Source: an uncultured Kordiimonas sp.
GTDB lineage: Bacteria > Pseudomonadota > Alphaproteobacteria > Sphingomonadales > Kordiimonadaceae
Direction of reading: 5' to 3'
Length of the DNA: 64,000 nucleotides
Assembly: GCA_947492375.1 (NCBI GenBank)
Contig: CANLMI010000003.1
Span: 556,425 to 620,424 of the forward strand
How positions within the stretch are numbered: the first letter of the stretch is position 1; every line of letters begins with the position of its first letter. Position numbers and translations under genes: made by a program. Under the pieces are notes generated by a model that saw only the letters and a program-made list of their open reading frames with translations, ran no database searches and was not told where the DNA came from. Positions 51,034-60,294 of the stretch are shown in pieces.

Positions 51034-52328
51034 GCCAGATTGCCATCGATGATGAAAATGGGTTTGCTGTATACCAGCCACTTTCGGGGTTTGATCAATA
51101 TCTGAGTGCGCTTGGCTTGTTTGGTCTCTTTAAGACACGGCGAAAGCTTTTGATCGAAGATCAGGCTTTTAAATGTGTTTTTTTCCTGAAAACACTGAAA
51201 CCACAATATTTGAATATTAAAATAGCAACGGACGGCGATGAGATGGTTCGGGAAGCCATGCATGTCCGGGTTAAATATTTTAATTGGCGAATGAGGGAAA
51301 TCGCGGGAGCGCACACATTTACGCGTGGACGACGGGGGAGCCGCAAGCGTTTGAGCTATTTTTTTGCAGATCCGTTTGAAAAGGTAAAACGTCAACGATT
51401 ATGGCTAAAGCCCCCTGAAGGGGCAAAGTTCGTTGTGTTAACATTTGAGCGTGGTGATTATGGTGCGCGGCTTGGGTTTTCGTCGAAAATTAAACTGAAG
51501 GTTTTTGATGAAGGGGCTGGTGCCAAAGATCTGAACACGGCGTTTCAAAAGATTATGGTATCGCGTGATCGTATGCGAATGACCTGGTTCGTTGACCGGC
51601 TGAAGAATGAGGCCATGTCTTTTTATCAAGGTGAGACCAGTTATCAAGGTGAGACCAGTCATCAGGGCGCTGCCAGTTATCAAGGGCAGGCTAGGGAAAT
51701 TGCAGGGCAGCAGGTTCAACCCATAGCGATGGCACACAAAATGCTCTCGAATATGGTGTACTTATGGCACGGCGTTGAAGAAAAGCGATCAATGATGGTA
51801 ATCGATGATATTGCCCAAATTGCTCAAAATGGTTTCACCCTCGGCCGGCATAGCAGTAACCAACTAACGCTGGAAGGCGCTGATCACATAAATGATTTGC
51901 CTGATGACATGGCTGCGGCAGGGTTTGAATACAGCGCTGTTCTTACACCAACGTGGGACCGTGCGGGCTTGATGTCCAGTCAGATGCGATTAGAGGCAAT
52001 GCATTTGATGCGCGCTGTGAAAGAGGCAGGGGGCAGAAAAATAACCTTGCGTGAAGGGCGTCAGTTCCTTGCCAGGTTAATGGTTGCGGTGGCAATCGTG
52101 CGCCAAACAGGATGGCAGTTAGTTATTGATGTTTCTGAAACACTTTTGTCAGAGCACGCACTTGGTGAATGGTATCGCTGGCGCTCGTTAAAAGACTGGC
52201 TATTACAAGCTGATACAGAGAATATTATTGATGGAAATGTTCATTTTCTGGTGAGAGACCATGATCAGAAAAAAGTGCTTTTAGAAGTGACTGGGCTGAC
52301 TAAAGAGCAGATTGATATACATAAATAG
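51030..52328 (+). CDS. Unknown protein coupled to the GT4 gene
   Basis: This is a 432-residue protein without signal peptide or helices. The first ~190 residues are beta-rich with basic clusters (FTRGRRGSRKRL, KVKRQRLWLKPPEG), and might bind acidic polysaccharide. A four-copy hexapeptide repeat (YQGETS and variants) lies at about residues 199-222. The C-terminal ~200 residues are alpha/beta, unassigned. It has no recognised motif. Start is a GTG overlapping the GT stop. ManC follows about 150 bp later. A partner or regulator of the GT is possible, but this is only context. Confidence 0.55.
   Translation: MSQIAIDDENGFAVYQPLSGFDQYLSALGLFGLFKTRRKLLIEDQAFKCVFFLKTLKPQYLNIKIATDGDEMVREAMHVRVKYFNWRMREIAGAHTFTRGRRGSRKRLSYFFADPFEKVKRQRLWLKPPEGAKFVVLTFERGDYGARLGFSSKIKLKVFDEGAGAKDLNTAFQKIMVSRDRMRMTWFVDRLKNEAMSFYQGETSYQGETSHQGAASYQGQAREIAGQQVQPIAMAHKMLSNMVYLWHGVEEKRSMMVIDDIAQIAQNGFTLGRHSSNQLTLEGADHINDLPDDMAAAGFEYSAVLTPTWDRAGLMSSQMRLEAMHLMRAVKEAGGRKITLREGRQFLARLMVAVAIVRQTGWQLVIDVSETLLSEHALGEWYRWRSLKDWLLQADTENIIDGNVHFLVRDHDQKKVLLEVTGLTKEQIDIHK
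51624..51695 (+). repeat. Four-copy 18-bp repeat in coding sequence
   Basis: Copies start at 51624, 51642, 51660 and 51678, each 18 bp, the first two identical (TATCAAGGTGAGACCAGT) and the later two diverged. The frame is kept, so it encodes YQGETS, YQGETS, HQGAAS and YQGQAR. It is a slippage-prone element likely to vary in copy number between strains. Confidence 0.9.
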
Positions 52329-52480
52329 TAGCTGTATCATATGGTCATATATGCGGCTGAAAAATAGTTTAAGCCATTTTTCTTTGAAAAATACTAGAAG
52401 GTTTAAAACCTGTGTACCTATTGTTCCCGGGTATGCTAACAATCATCAAAATAGATTTTATAACAAAAGCCGGACCTAAA

Positions 52481-53923
52481 ATGACTGATAAGAAAATAAA
52501 GCCTGTTGTTCTCTCTGGTGGTTCTGGTTCACGGCTCTGGCCTCTTTCCCGGGCGAAATATCCGAAGCAGTTTTTAGATCTGGTTGGCGGGAAAAGCCTT
52601 TTCACTCAAACGCTGGAACGCGTATCTGAAGCGTATGGTTTTGCCGAACCGCTTGTCGTTGCAAACGAACATCATCGTTTTATCGTGAATGATCAGGCCA
52701 GTCAGGCTGGAGTGGCGCTGGATACAATTATTCTGGAGCCGATAGGGCGTAATACGGCGCCAGCGATCGCAGTTGCTGCCTTGCATGCGGCTATTGGCGA
52801 GCCTGAGGCGCTTTTGCTGTTTTTGCCAAGTGATCATATTATTTTGGATACCCCTGGGTTTCACAAAGCGATTAAGCTGGCCGCAGATGCCGCAGAGGCA
52901 GGTTTTTTGACATGTTTTGGTATGAAGCCAACCCGCGCTGAAACAGGATATGGCTATATCGCCGAAGGGGCCGCGCTTAAAGGCGCTGATGGCGGCTATC
53001 ATATTCAGGCCTTTAAGGAAAAACCTGATCAGATTACGGCGGAAGGGTATCTGGAGGCCGGTGGGTTTTCATGGAACAGTGGTATGTTTATGTTTCGTGC
53101 GGATATTATTTTAACTGAAATGGAAGCGCATGCACCCACTATGCTTAAAGCCACAAAGCAAGCTCTTGACAGTGCAAATTCAGATTTGAATTTCCTCCGA
53201 ATGGACCGTGATGCTTTCGGCGCTGTTCCGGCTGACTCGATTGATTATGCCATTATGGAAAAAACAACACGTGCAGCCGTGGTGCCTAGCGAATTTGGTT
53301 GGTCTGATTTAGGCAGTTTTTCAGTGCTTGCCGAGGCTGTGGGCTGCGACGGTAACGATACCGGAAATGCCATAAAAGGTGATGTTATCGCGGTTGAAAC
53401 ATCAAATAGCTATATTCATTCTGATGGGCGATTGGTGGCAACGCTGGGTGTTGAGGATTTGATCGTCATCTCTAACGAAGATTGCGTGATGATAGCCTCC
53501 AAGGACCGCGATCAGGATGTTAAGAAACTGGTTGATGTTATAAAAGCGGAGGGGCGAACCGAAGCGGATCTTCATTCAACCGTTTACCGGCCGTGGGGCA
53601 CATATCGTAGCATCGCTGTTGGGGCCAATTATCAGGTTAAGGAAATTGTTGTTTATCCGGGGCGCCGGCTGTCGCTTCAGATGCATCATCACCGGGCGGA
53701 GCACTGGGTTATTGTTGAAGGCACTGCGAAGGTAACCCGCGATGACGAAACGCTGATGATGCAGGCGGATGAGAGTGTATACTTGCCACTTGGATGCAAG
53801 CACCGCCTTGAAAACCCCGGTATCATTCCCCTTCGGTTGATCGAGGTTCAGTCAGGTGCATATCTCGGCGAAGACGATATTGTTCGGTTTGAGGATGACT
53901 TTAACCGTAAGGATGAAGAGTAA
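52481..53923 (+). CDS. manC: Mannose-1-phosphate guanylyltransferase/mannose-6-phosphate isomerase
   Basis: This is a 480-residue bifunctional type II enzyme that makes GDP-mannose. The nucleotidyltransferase domain starts PVVLSGGSGSRLWPLSRAKYPK and has FLPSDHIILD and GYGYIAEG with FKEKPD. The C-terminal cupin has the isomerase signatures PWGTYRSIAVG, YPGRRLSLQMHHHRAEHW and LGCKHRLEN. Frame opens earlier, but the ATG at 52481 lies just before the conserved start. It supplies mannose-derived donors to the glycosyltransferases. Confidence 0.95.
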   Translation: MTDKKIKPVVLSGGSGSRLWPLSRAKYPKQFLDLVGGKSLFTQTLERVSEAYGFAEPLVVANEHHRFIVNDQASQAGVALDTIILEPIGRNTAPAIAVAALHAAIGEPEALLLFLPSDHIILDTPGFHKAIKLAADAAEAGFLTCFGMKPTRAETGYGYIAEGAALKGADGGYHIQAFKEKPDQITAEGYLEAGGFSWNSGMFMFRADIILTEMEAHAPTMLKATKQALDSANSDLNFLRMDRDAFGAVPADSIDYAIMEKTTRAAVVPSEFGWSDLGSFSVLAEAVGCDGNDTGNAIKGDVIAVETSNSYIHSDGRLVATLGVEDLIVISNEDCVMIASKDRDQDVKKLVDVIKAEGRTEADLHSTVYRPWGTYRSIAVGANYQVKEIVVYPGRRLSLQMHHHRAEHWVIVEGTAKVTRDDETLMMQADESVYLPLGCKHRLENPGIIPLRLIEVQSGAYLGEDDIVRFEDDFNRKDEE

Positions 53924-54058
53924 TGGTGTGCTCTGATCCATGTCATAGCCTTTGATAGTTGGGCTCTGTTCCTTGATTTCCTGACGTTTCTCTATTTGAT
54001 TTCTGTATAAAACCACCCGATGCTGGTTGCATTCTGAGTGTATTTAAATTTATTTCTT

Positions 54059-54088
54059 TACATATATTCCTATATTGGAATATATGTA
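54059..54088. promoter_or_regulatory. Perfect 12-bp inverted repeat, candidate ArsR operator
   Basis: TACATATATTCC (54059-54070) is the exact inverse of GGAATATATGTA (54077-54088) with a 6-nt spacer, and ends 4 nt before the ArsR ATG. Large AT-rich palindromes overlapping promoter and start are typical autoregulatory sites of ArsR/SmtB repressors. Confidence 0.7.
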
Positions 54089-54092
54089 GTTT

Positions 54093-54443
54093 ATGGCAAG
54101 AACAAAAACTACATATGATGTCTTCAGCGCGATTGGAGAACCCAAGCGGCGTGCTTTGATTGAAAAACTGATTGTCGAGGAGATGTCAGTTAATGAGCTG
54201 GTTAACGCAATGCAATGGCGGCAACCGATGGTCTCTAAACATTTAGCCGTATTGAAGGATGTGGGGATTGTGACAGAGCGCCGTTTGGGCCGTTCCAGAA
54301 TTTATCAGGTCAGGCCAGAGAAACTGCGCCCCATACAGGAATGGATCCATCAGTTTGAAAAATACTGGGGTGGTGCGATGGATCAGTTAGATGCGTATCT
54401 TGAGGATATTCAAAGAAAAGGGGATAGAAATGACAAACAGTAA
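54093..54443 (+). CDS. ArsR family transcriptional regulator
   Basis: This is a 116-residue winged-helix repressor. It shows FSAIGEPKRRALIEKL, the recognition-helix region MVSKHLAVLKDVGIV and the wing RRLGRSRIYQV. No metal-binding cysteines of the ArsR/SmtB type are seen, so it probably belongs to the branch paired with SRPBCC proteins, where the ligand is unknown. It overlaps the SRPBCC gene by 14 bases. A perfect palindrome lies immediately upstream. Confidence 0.9.
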   Translation: MARTKTTYDVFSAIGEPKRRALIEKLIVEEMSVNELVNAMQWRQPMVSKHLAVLKDVGIVTERRLGRSRIYQVRPEKLRPIQEWIHQFEKYWGGAMDQLDAYLEDIQRKGDRNDKQ

Positions 54444-54936
54444 AATTGAACCATCACAGATAGTGCGCGAGTTTAATGCGCCCCGGCAATTGGTTTTTGA
54501 TGCCTGGGTCAACGTTGAGCATTTGGTGAATTGGATGTTTCCGGTGCAAGGCTGTACGTGTGAGTATCTATCGTTTGATATAAAAGATGATGGCTCTTCG
54601 CTTCATAAGGTTACGATGCCGAATGGGTTTGAGATGTGGTTGCTAACTAAATACGAAGAAGTTAAGGCACCTGAAAAACTTGTCTTTTTACAGTATATGT
54701 CCAACGAAGCTGGTGAAATAGTCGCAAATGAGCGGATGCCCGATTGGCCTAAGCATATGCTTGCGACGCTTCATTTTGAGGCAGTTGATGATACGAGGAC
54801 AAAACTTACCTTCCTTTGGGAGCCGAGAAACCCAACGTCAAAAGAGCTAGCGGTATTTGAAGCGTCACGAGCTGATCACGGCAAAGGTTGGGGCGCTGGT
54901 ATGGACCAGTTGGCTCGCTATATTGAAGCCCTTTAA
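54430..54936 (+). CDS. SRPBCC (AHSA1-like) ligand-binding protein
   Basis: This is a 168-residue START-fold protein. The N-terminal IVREFNAPRQLVFDAWV and the C-terminal FEASRADHGKGWGAGMDQLARYI are typical of AHSA1/activator-of-Hsp90-like SRPBCC proteins. These bind hydrophobic ligands, and in ArsR-coupled pairs they may share a signal with the regulator. GGGG lies 7 nt before the ATG at 54430. It overlaps the ArsR stop by 14 bases. Confidence 0.88.
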   Translation: MTNSKIEPSQIVREFNAPRQLVFDAWVNVEHLVNWMFPVQGCTCEYLSFDIKDDGSSLHKVTMPNGFEMWLLTKYEEVKAPEKLVFLQYMSNEAGEIVANERMPDWPKHMLATLHFEAVDDTRTKLTFLWEPRNPTSKELAVFEASRADHGKGWGAGMDQLARYIEAL

Positions 54937-55000
54937 GGGTAAGGCTGAAATATTGCAGATTACCATTTGTTTAAAGTTATAGTTGGCTTATGGCCTCTCG

Positions 55001-55030
55001 CTGGCGCCGAATAAAGCAGGGCGGCGCCAG
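55001..55030. terminator. GC-rich hairpin between convergent genes
   Basis: CTGGCGCCG (55001-55009) pairs perfectly with CGGCGCCAG (55022-55030) around a 12-nt loop. It lies between SRPBCC (plus, ends 54936) and galU (minus, ends 55089). No U-rich tract follows on either strand, so it may act as a weak or factor-assisted terminator for both. Confidence 0.45.
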
Positions 55031-55088
55031 TGATATTGTTTGTAGTGGGGCACTTTTGGCCAATATTCTTTTTAAAATCAGGCCGATT

Positions 55089-55970
55089 TTAATCGAGAAT
55101 GCAGCGATCCAGATGCTTGGCGAGGGTTGGATCATCTTTGGCCATTGTGATATTGGCCATTAACCAGCCAATTTTTGATCCGCAGTCAAAGCGTGTGCCG
55201 GAAAACTCAATCGCATGGAATGGTTGCTCGCCAATCATTTTATCCATCGCATCTGTTAGCTGGATTTCACCGCCAGCGCCGATTTCCCGCGCAGCCAACA
55301 GTTCCATCACCTCAGGTTGGAGGATATAACGGCCTACAACCGCTTGAGTGGACGGGGCATCTTCCGGGTTTGGTTTCTCGACCATACCCTTCACTTCAAT
55401 TGTATTATCTTTCACACTACCCGGTGTAATAACACCGTATTTTGACGTTTCTTCGCGCTTAACATTCATTGTTGCAACGATATTACCGCCGAGTTCGTCA
55501 TAAGCCTCGACCATTTGTTTAAGACAGCCGGGTTTGCCTTTAATTAAATCGTCAGGCAGTGCGACAGCGAACGGTTCGCCGCAGGTCATGTTACGTGCAC
55601 ACCATACAGCATGGCCAAGGCCGCGGGGGCGCATCTGGCGGACATAGGAAATCCGGCCTTCTTCGCGTAGCATGCTGCGGGCTAGTTCAAGCGCGCTTTC
55701 CTTGCCGCGTTCCCTAAGGATATGTTCCAGTTCATATGCATGGTCAAAATGGTCTTCCATTACTTGTTTATTCCGGCCAGTAACCAAAATAATATCTTCA
55801 ATTCCGGCCTCAATAGCTTCTTCAACAGCATATTGAATAAGGGGGCGATCCAATACAGGTAGCATCTCTTTGGGGATTGCTTTTGTCGCAGGCAGGAACC
55901 TTGTTCCAAGCCCGGCAACAGGCAGGACAATTTTTTTAATTGGGCGAGGTTTGCTTTGAATGCTGACCAT
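55089..55970 (-). CDS. galU: UTP-glucose-1-phosphate uridylyltransferase GalU
   Basis: This is a 293-residue enzyme making UDP-glucose. It shows VLPVAGLGTRFLPATKAIPK, MLPVLDRPLIQYAVEEA, and VALPDDLI, with GMVEKP and FDCGSK later. It feeds GalE and glucosyltransferases. It ends the polysaccharide locus on the right. No other gene is adjacent in the same direction. Confidence 0.95.
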   Translation of the reverse strand: MVSIQSKPRPIKKIVLPVAGLGTRFLPATKAIPKEMLPVLDRPLIQYAVEEAIEAGIEDIILVTGRNKQVMEDHFDHAYELEHILRERGKESALELARSMLREEGRISYVRQMRPRGLGHAVWCARNMTCGEPFAVALPDDLIKGKPGCLKQMVEAYDELGGNIVATMNVKREETSKYGVITPGSVKDNTIEVKGMVEKPNPEDAPSTQAVVGRYILQPEVMELLAAREIGAGGEIQLTDAMDKMIGEQPFHAIEFSGTRFDCGSKIGWLMANITMAKDDPTLAKHLDRCILD

Positions 55971-56265
55971 GATTAACGAACTTTCTTAAAATGCTTCTTT
56001 CAGTATATTTTCTTCTTCGGGACTTATAAATATTGCTGACGATATGACCAGAGTATGTCCAACGTGAGCTTAATCCCTTTTATTATCATCGACTTCAATA
56101 TAGCCTTGATATGTTGTTTTTATTATAAAAAGCTTAATTCCTTGGATATTTTTTCGAAAATAGATTTTGAACGGACATCTTGTGGCTAGAAATTATGGCG
56201 TTTTTCCTGTTAGTAAGGTAAATTAAAAGGTGACTATGGTCTTTATTGTCCGATAAGGCATTTTT
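55971..56265. other. AT-rich intergenic region before galU and the 56.3-kb gene
   Basis: This 295-bp divergent region holds promoters of both neighbours. It is AT-rich and has a near-perfect 15-bp palindrome TTTTTAT-T-ATAAAAA (56117-56131) and two GCTTAAT(T/C)CC copies. No gene or clear -35/-10 set is called. Confidence 0.45.
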
Positions 56266-56910
56266 ATGGATATTATTCTCGATACTGCTTCCGATCCGGT
56301 TTGGGTGGGAATTATTTTTATTATTCTTTTGTTTATTTTGCATCTTATATTTGTCGTTTGGCACCCCTTGACGGCTAAACAATGGAAGCTTGCAGAATAT
56401 GTTTGGGTTGGTCTTGCTGTTTTGTCGACTTTAGGGTTGGTTGATGAGGCCCGTCGGTACAAAGCAGAACTAAATGCAGAGACACTTCTGGAAGCTTTAG
56501 AGCGAGATCAGCGACGAATTGAGAATTGGTTTAATGTTTACCAGGTTTTCGCATGTGATGAACACGCGAAAGAGCAACGATATGAAAAGCTTTGTAATTG
56601 GATAACATTAAAGTCGAATGATTTGGCGCTGATTTTGGATGATACTGATGATATGGCCCCTGATATTCGTTTAAACATCCTTGATGGCATTGAGGCGCCA
56701 GGCGTTGCGCTTTCGCCAGCGGAAAAACAAATCGTAGAAAATCATGTTCTGCATTATGGCCGTACAAAAGCAGCTTATGTTGATAGCGTTAACATATCCC
56801 GTGCCTCTCGTGTGCAACGATTATTGATCACCTTGGCACCCATTTTCTTTGCGATGGCGCTCGCGCTCAAAATGACGAAAGTTACGGGTGAATATCGCTG
56901 TTATGACTAA
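56266..56910 (+). CDS. Unknown membrane protein with long central loop
   Basis: This is a 214-residue protein with two N-terminal membrane helices (about residues 10-30 and 43-60) and one near the C-terminus (about 187-202). The ~120-residue soluble part between carries two cysteines in FACDEHAKEQRYEKLCNW, charged helices and a D/E-rich segment (DDTDDMAPD). I recognise no family. AAGG lies 7 nt before the ATG. It stands alone, with promoter presumably in the AT-rich gap upstream. Confidence 0.6.
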   Translation: MDIILDTASDPVWVGIIFIILLFILHLIFVVWHPLTAKQWKLAEYVWVGLAVLSTLGLVDEARRYKAELNAETLLEALERDQRRIENWFNVYQVFACDEHAKEQRYEKLCNWITLKSNDLALILDDTDDMAPDIRLNILDGIEAPGVALSPAEKQIVENHVLHYGRTKAAYVDSVNISRASRVQRLLITLAPIFFAMALALKMTKVTGEYRCYD

Positions 56911-56994
56911 TGGCTATCCATAAATTGTAAATCGATGGGAAGTACATGAGCGGCAGAATAATCGATGAAGGTTAGCTCTGCCGCTGTGCCTGTT

Positions 56995-57876
56995 TCAGGG
57001 CGCGGTAATAGTTTCAGAATTCTTTGTTTGAATATGATTGTTGGGGTGATCAGGTGTTCTCCAACATAAAACTATGACAGCGAACATACCAAAGACAAGA
57101 TTGGAAGTGCCAACCTCAATCATGTGTGTGAAGCGTATATTCCATGGCATAAAAGGGTTCGGATACAAAAGCTGCGCTGATGCAAATACGGAAAATATGC
57201 TACCAACGATTATTGTTTGCTCGACCATGTTTCTTTTTAAATGTGACATTATAAACAAAGCTAAAATGCCCCACATGATTCCACGCAGAAGCTGAAAGGC
57301 CATTAGATACCAATTATTAATCTCTGAACCAAATCCATAATATGCTTGCAGGTCAACATCGGCCCACGCAATGAAGTACCCAGCGATAAAATATGCAGTC
57401 ACATAGAGAATGCCAACGACTAAAAGCTTGGTGCACAATGCCTTTGTCAACTGCGGTAAAGAGGCTGGGCTCTGTTGTGGTGACCTCCACAGTAAGCTCG
57501 CAATAGTGCCAGCTATGATAGCAATGAGAGCAGCTTGTGCAATTCCGTTTGAAATTGTCGTCACCGAGATTGTCAGGTTATCTGCAAAATACCAAGCCTC
57601 CATGGCGAGCAGGAAGGACTGCGCGAAAAAAATCGTTATTGAGAGCAATGCTATGAGGTGAAGGCCGCGTGCTATGGCCCGTTCCGCGAGAACGGCGAGC
57701 ATAATTGCATACATTGCGCTGACAACTAAAAAGGCTTGTTCGCTGGTTAAGGGGCCATCGTTGGTAATAAGTGTTGTATCAACGGGAATGATGAGGCTGC
57801 TAATAACGGATGTTATTAAGATTGTAATCCATATAGCAAAGGCCTTGAGAGAAAAGTGAATAGTTTTTTTTAACAT
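56995..57876 (-). CDS. Eight-helix membrane protein coupled to PadR
   Basis: This is a 293-residue hydrophobic protein with about eight membrane helices. It has no recognisable transporter motif. It overlaps the PadR gene by 7 bases and has AAGGAG 8 nt before its ATG, so it is made from the PadR transcript. PadR regulators commonly control adjacent membrane or efflux proteins, so repression of this gene is likely. Function unknown. Confidence 0.7.
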   Translation of the reverse strand: MLKKTIHFSLKAFAIWITILITSVISSLIIPVDTTLITNDGPLTSEQAFLVVSAMYAIMLAVLAERAIARGLHLIALLSITIFFAQSFLLAMEAWYFADNLTISVTTISNGIAQAALIAIIAGTIASLLWRSPQQSPASLPQLTKALCTKLLVVGILYVTAYFIAGYFIAWADVDLQAYYGFGSEINNWYLMAFQLLRGIMWGILALFIMSHLKRNMVEQTIIVGSIFSVFASAQLLYPNPFMPWNIRFTHMIEVGTSNLVFGMFAVIVLCWRTPDHPNNHIQTKNSETITAP

Positions 57877-58409
57877 TCTTCGAACTCCTTAATAGCTTCT
57901 TCGGCCCAAACCAGATGCGCTTCATATCCTTTGATACCGTTTTGCATGGCAAGCGCTCCGTGCACAGAAAGGGCCTTACCCATCTCGCTATTCATAAAGT
58001 CTCTTAGGTTACTGAAATGTTTGGAAACGCTTTTTTGAAATGACTTAAGAAACTGGTAAGTTGCCTTGGTATCTGTGATGCTTTCATGGAAAGCGAAACG
58101 CAAAAGCACGATATCAATATTGTTAGCAACCTCGGTAATTGTGACGGGCATGGTAACCCAGTCATAATACCATTTACGACCCAAATCGGTCGGGTGATAT
58201 ACTGGCTTTGTTTGTTGTTGAGCGCTTTCATTTTGTGTCAGTAAATTATTCTCAACGAGTTTTTTAAGCGCTGGATATATGCTGCCGGGGCTAGACGAGA
58301 AAATCCCAATTGGTGTGGTCTCAAAAACTTTACGTAGGGCATAACCACTACGCGGTTCTTGAATAGTGAGGCCAATCAGGGCGTATGCTAAGGGAGTGGG
58401 TTTCATCAT
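57870..58409 (-). CDS. PadR family transcriptional regulator
   Basis: This is a 179-residue regulator. The N-terminal winged helix has LIGLTIQEPRSGYALRKVF, SPGSIYPALKKLVENNLL and the wing with KPVYHPTDLGRKW. The C-terminal ~90 residues are helical, the Vir_act_alpha_C dimerisation type. It shares a transcript with the eight-helix membrane protein. Two matching palindromes lie just upstream of its start. There are two adjacent ATGs, 58409 and 58406. Confidence 0.9.
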   Translation of the reverse strand: MMKPTPLAYALIGLTIQEPRSGYALRKVFETTPIGIFSSSPGSIYPALKKLVENNLLTQNESAQQQTKPVYHPTDLGRKWYYDWVTMPVTITEVANNIDIVLLRFAFHESITDTKATYQFLKSFQKSVSKHFSNLRDFMNSEMGKALSVHGALAMQNGIKGYEAHLVWAEEAIKEFEEC

Positions 58410-58420
58410 TATGTCTCTTT

Positions 58421-58454
58421 AGTACGTTTCGTATTAAATAGTACGATGCGTACT
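58421..58454. promoter_or_regulatory. Two PadR-type operator palindromes
   Basis: AGTACG-ATG-CGTACT (58440-58454) is a perfect inverted repeat, and AGTACG-TTT-CGTATT (58421-58435) is the same site with one change. Centres are 19 bp apart. They lie 12-45 bp before the PadR start, so PadR probably represses itself and its membrane partner. Confidence 0.75.
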
Positions 58455-58539
58455 AAAATGTCAACAGCTTTTCTATTGTCCTGATTTATGGAATAATGGT
58501 GTGAAATATTGTTAGTAACTATTAAAGAATAGAACAATT

Positions 58540-59463
58540 ATGGATCAATTAAACGCAATGCGCGTCTTTGTTGAGGTTGCAGAAACAGGTGGGTTTTCTG
58601 CGGCTGCCCGCATTCTTAAATTGCCTTTATCGACAGTAAGCCGCAAAGTTTCCGAGCTTGAAGAACATTTGGGGGCCCAGCTTTTAACGAGGACCACAAG
58701 AAGGCTCTCGCTAACTGAAAGCGGGCATCGTTTTCTTGTGGCGTCGAACAGAATACTCGAAGATTTATCAGAGGCAGAGCAACAGGCATCCGACGAGTTT
58801 ATCAAGCCAACGGGCACTTTAAGTATTACAGCGCCGGTTTTCTTTGGCCGTTTGCATATGTTGCCAATTGTTCACGCGTTTTTAAATGCATACCCTGACG
58901 TGAAAGTCAGGTTAACTTTCGCCGATCATGTGGTTGATCTTTTGGAGCAACATATTGATCTTGGGGTACGAATAGGCAAGCTTGCTGATAGTAGCATGAT
59001 CGCCAAGACTGCCGGGTATTTGGAGCGTGTCATTTGTGGCAGCCCTGAGTATTTACAAAAAATGGGAACACCAGACACCCCTGATGGCCTTATAAAGCAT
59101 CATTGTATCTCAATGCAAAATAGCACCAGTTTAAATGGCTGGAAATTTTCGGTGGGCGGCGAGGATAAATATTACCCTATCAGTAGCCGACTATTTGTAA
59201 CGTCCACAGAAGCCGCTGTTGATAGCGCTGTAAATCACATGGGGCTGGTCCATCTGTTATCATATCAGGCCGCAGATTACGTGCGGCAGGGGCAACTTGA
59301 ATTAGTCCTGCGAGGGTATGCTGATCCGCCAATTCCTGTCAGTTTTGTATATCCACAAGGGCGAATGATTCCGGTCAAACTTCGGAATTTTATTGATTTT
59401 GCTGAACCGCTATTGCGACAGCGCGTGGATCAAATAGCCGTCGATTGTGGGCTCACTATCTAA
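58540..59463 (+). CDS. LysR family transcriptional regulator
   Basis: This is a 307-residue regulator. The N-terminal HTH has MRVFVEVAETGGFSAAARIL and LSTVSRKVSELEEHLGAQLL, followed by TRTTRRLSLTESG. The co-inducer domain follows and ligand is unknown. It is upstream of and in the same direction as a GST gene and may control that downstream group. It has the usual length and an ordinary ATG. Confidence 0.93.
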   Translation: MDQLNAMRVFVEVAETGGFSAAARILKLPLSTVSRKVSELEEHLGAQLLTRTTRRLSLTESGHRFLVASNRILEDLSEAEQQASDEFIKPTGTLSITAPVFFGRLHMLPIVHAFLNAYPDVKVRLTFADHVVDLLEQHIDLGVRIGKLADSSMIAKTAGYLERVICGSPEYLQKMGTPDTPDGLIKHHCISMQNSTSLNGWKFSVGGEDKYYPISSRLFVTSTEAAVDSAVNHMGLVHLLSYQAADYVRQGQLELVLRGYADPPIPVSFVYPQGRMIPVKLRNFIDFAEPLLRQRVDQIAVDCGLTI

Positions 59464-59480
59464 TTGTTCCAAAATATGGG

Positions 59481-59497
59481 ATAATTATTTCAATTAT
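59481..59497. promoter_or_regulatory. Inverted repeat before the GST gene, candidate LysR site
   Basis: ATAATT (59481-59486) and AATTAT (59492-59497) are a perfect inverted repeat with 5-nt spacer, in the 105-bp gap between the LysR and GST genes. It has the symmetry and AT content of LysR-type boxes, but the exact T-N11-A pattern is not met. Confidence 0.35.
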
Positions 59498-59568
59498 TAG
59501 TGTATTATCTCAAATAAATAATTGAGCTACATTCCCTTCATACCAAGTCACTCATGAAAGGAAGAACG

Positions 59569-60210
59569 ATGACCAACCCAGCATTCACAGAAGGCGCTAA
59601 CCCGATTAAACTTTACTGGTTTCCTCTATCAGGCCATGCTCACCGGGCACAGTTGATGCTCTCGCTGCTTGATATACCACATGAATTAATCACGGTTGAC
59701 TTGGCTGGCGGTGAACATAAATCTCCTGACTTTCTTGCAGACCATCCATTTGGCCAAGTTCCTTTACTTGATGACAATGGCACGAAGGTTTGGGATTCAA
59801 ATGCGATCCTTGTTTACCTTGCAACCAAGTATGACACAGCGCGTACTTGGCTTCCGGAAGCGCCTGAAGCAGCAGCCGATGTGCAAAAATGGTTATCTGT
59901 GGCAGCGGGACCAATCTTTAATGGGCCATGTGCGGTTCGTCTTGTGAAACTATTTGGTGCTGACTTTGATCATGCGCGGGCATTGAAGGTTGCGGAAGGC
60001 CTATATCAAACAATGAATGAATATTTAGGGTCGAGAACGTTCCTTGCTGGTGATACGCCAACAATTGCGGATGTTGCTGCCTATTCATATATTGCTCACA
60101 GCCCAGAAGGGGGTGCAGACCTGAAACCTTTTGACGCCATTAATAAATGGCTGGAGCGTGTAGAAGCGCTTCCTGGCTTTGTTGGTATGAAGAAAAGCCC
60201 ACTAGCGTAA
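59569..60210 (+). CDS. Glutathione S-transferase family protein
   Basis: This is a 213-residue GST. The N-terminal thioredoxin-like domain has [17 protein letters not shown] (putative active-site Ser/His), [20 protein letters not shown] (cis-Pro and Ser67 for GSH binding); the C-terminal helical domain has [23 protein letters not shown] lies 6 nt before the ATG at 59569, which I prefer to 59554. It probably detoxifies electrophiles and may be controlled by the LysR upstream. Confidence 0.9.
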   Translation: MTNPAFTEGANPIKLYWFPLSGHAHRAQLMLSLLDIPHELITVDLAGGEHKSPDFLADHPFGQVPLLDDNGTKVWDSNAILVYLATKYDTARTWLPEAPEAAADVQKWLSVAAGPIFNGPCAVRLVKLFGADFDHARALKVAEGLYQTMNEYLGSRTFLAGDTPTIADVAAYSYIAHSPEGGADLKPFDAINKWLERVEALPGFVGMKKSPLA

Positions 60211-60294
60211 GAAACTTTTAAATCTGGCAGGCCTTGTGAGAACCATAGGGCCTGTTCAGGTTATAGACTGTGAATAACCCAAAAGGGGTATGTT

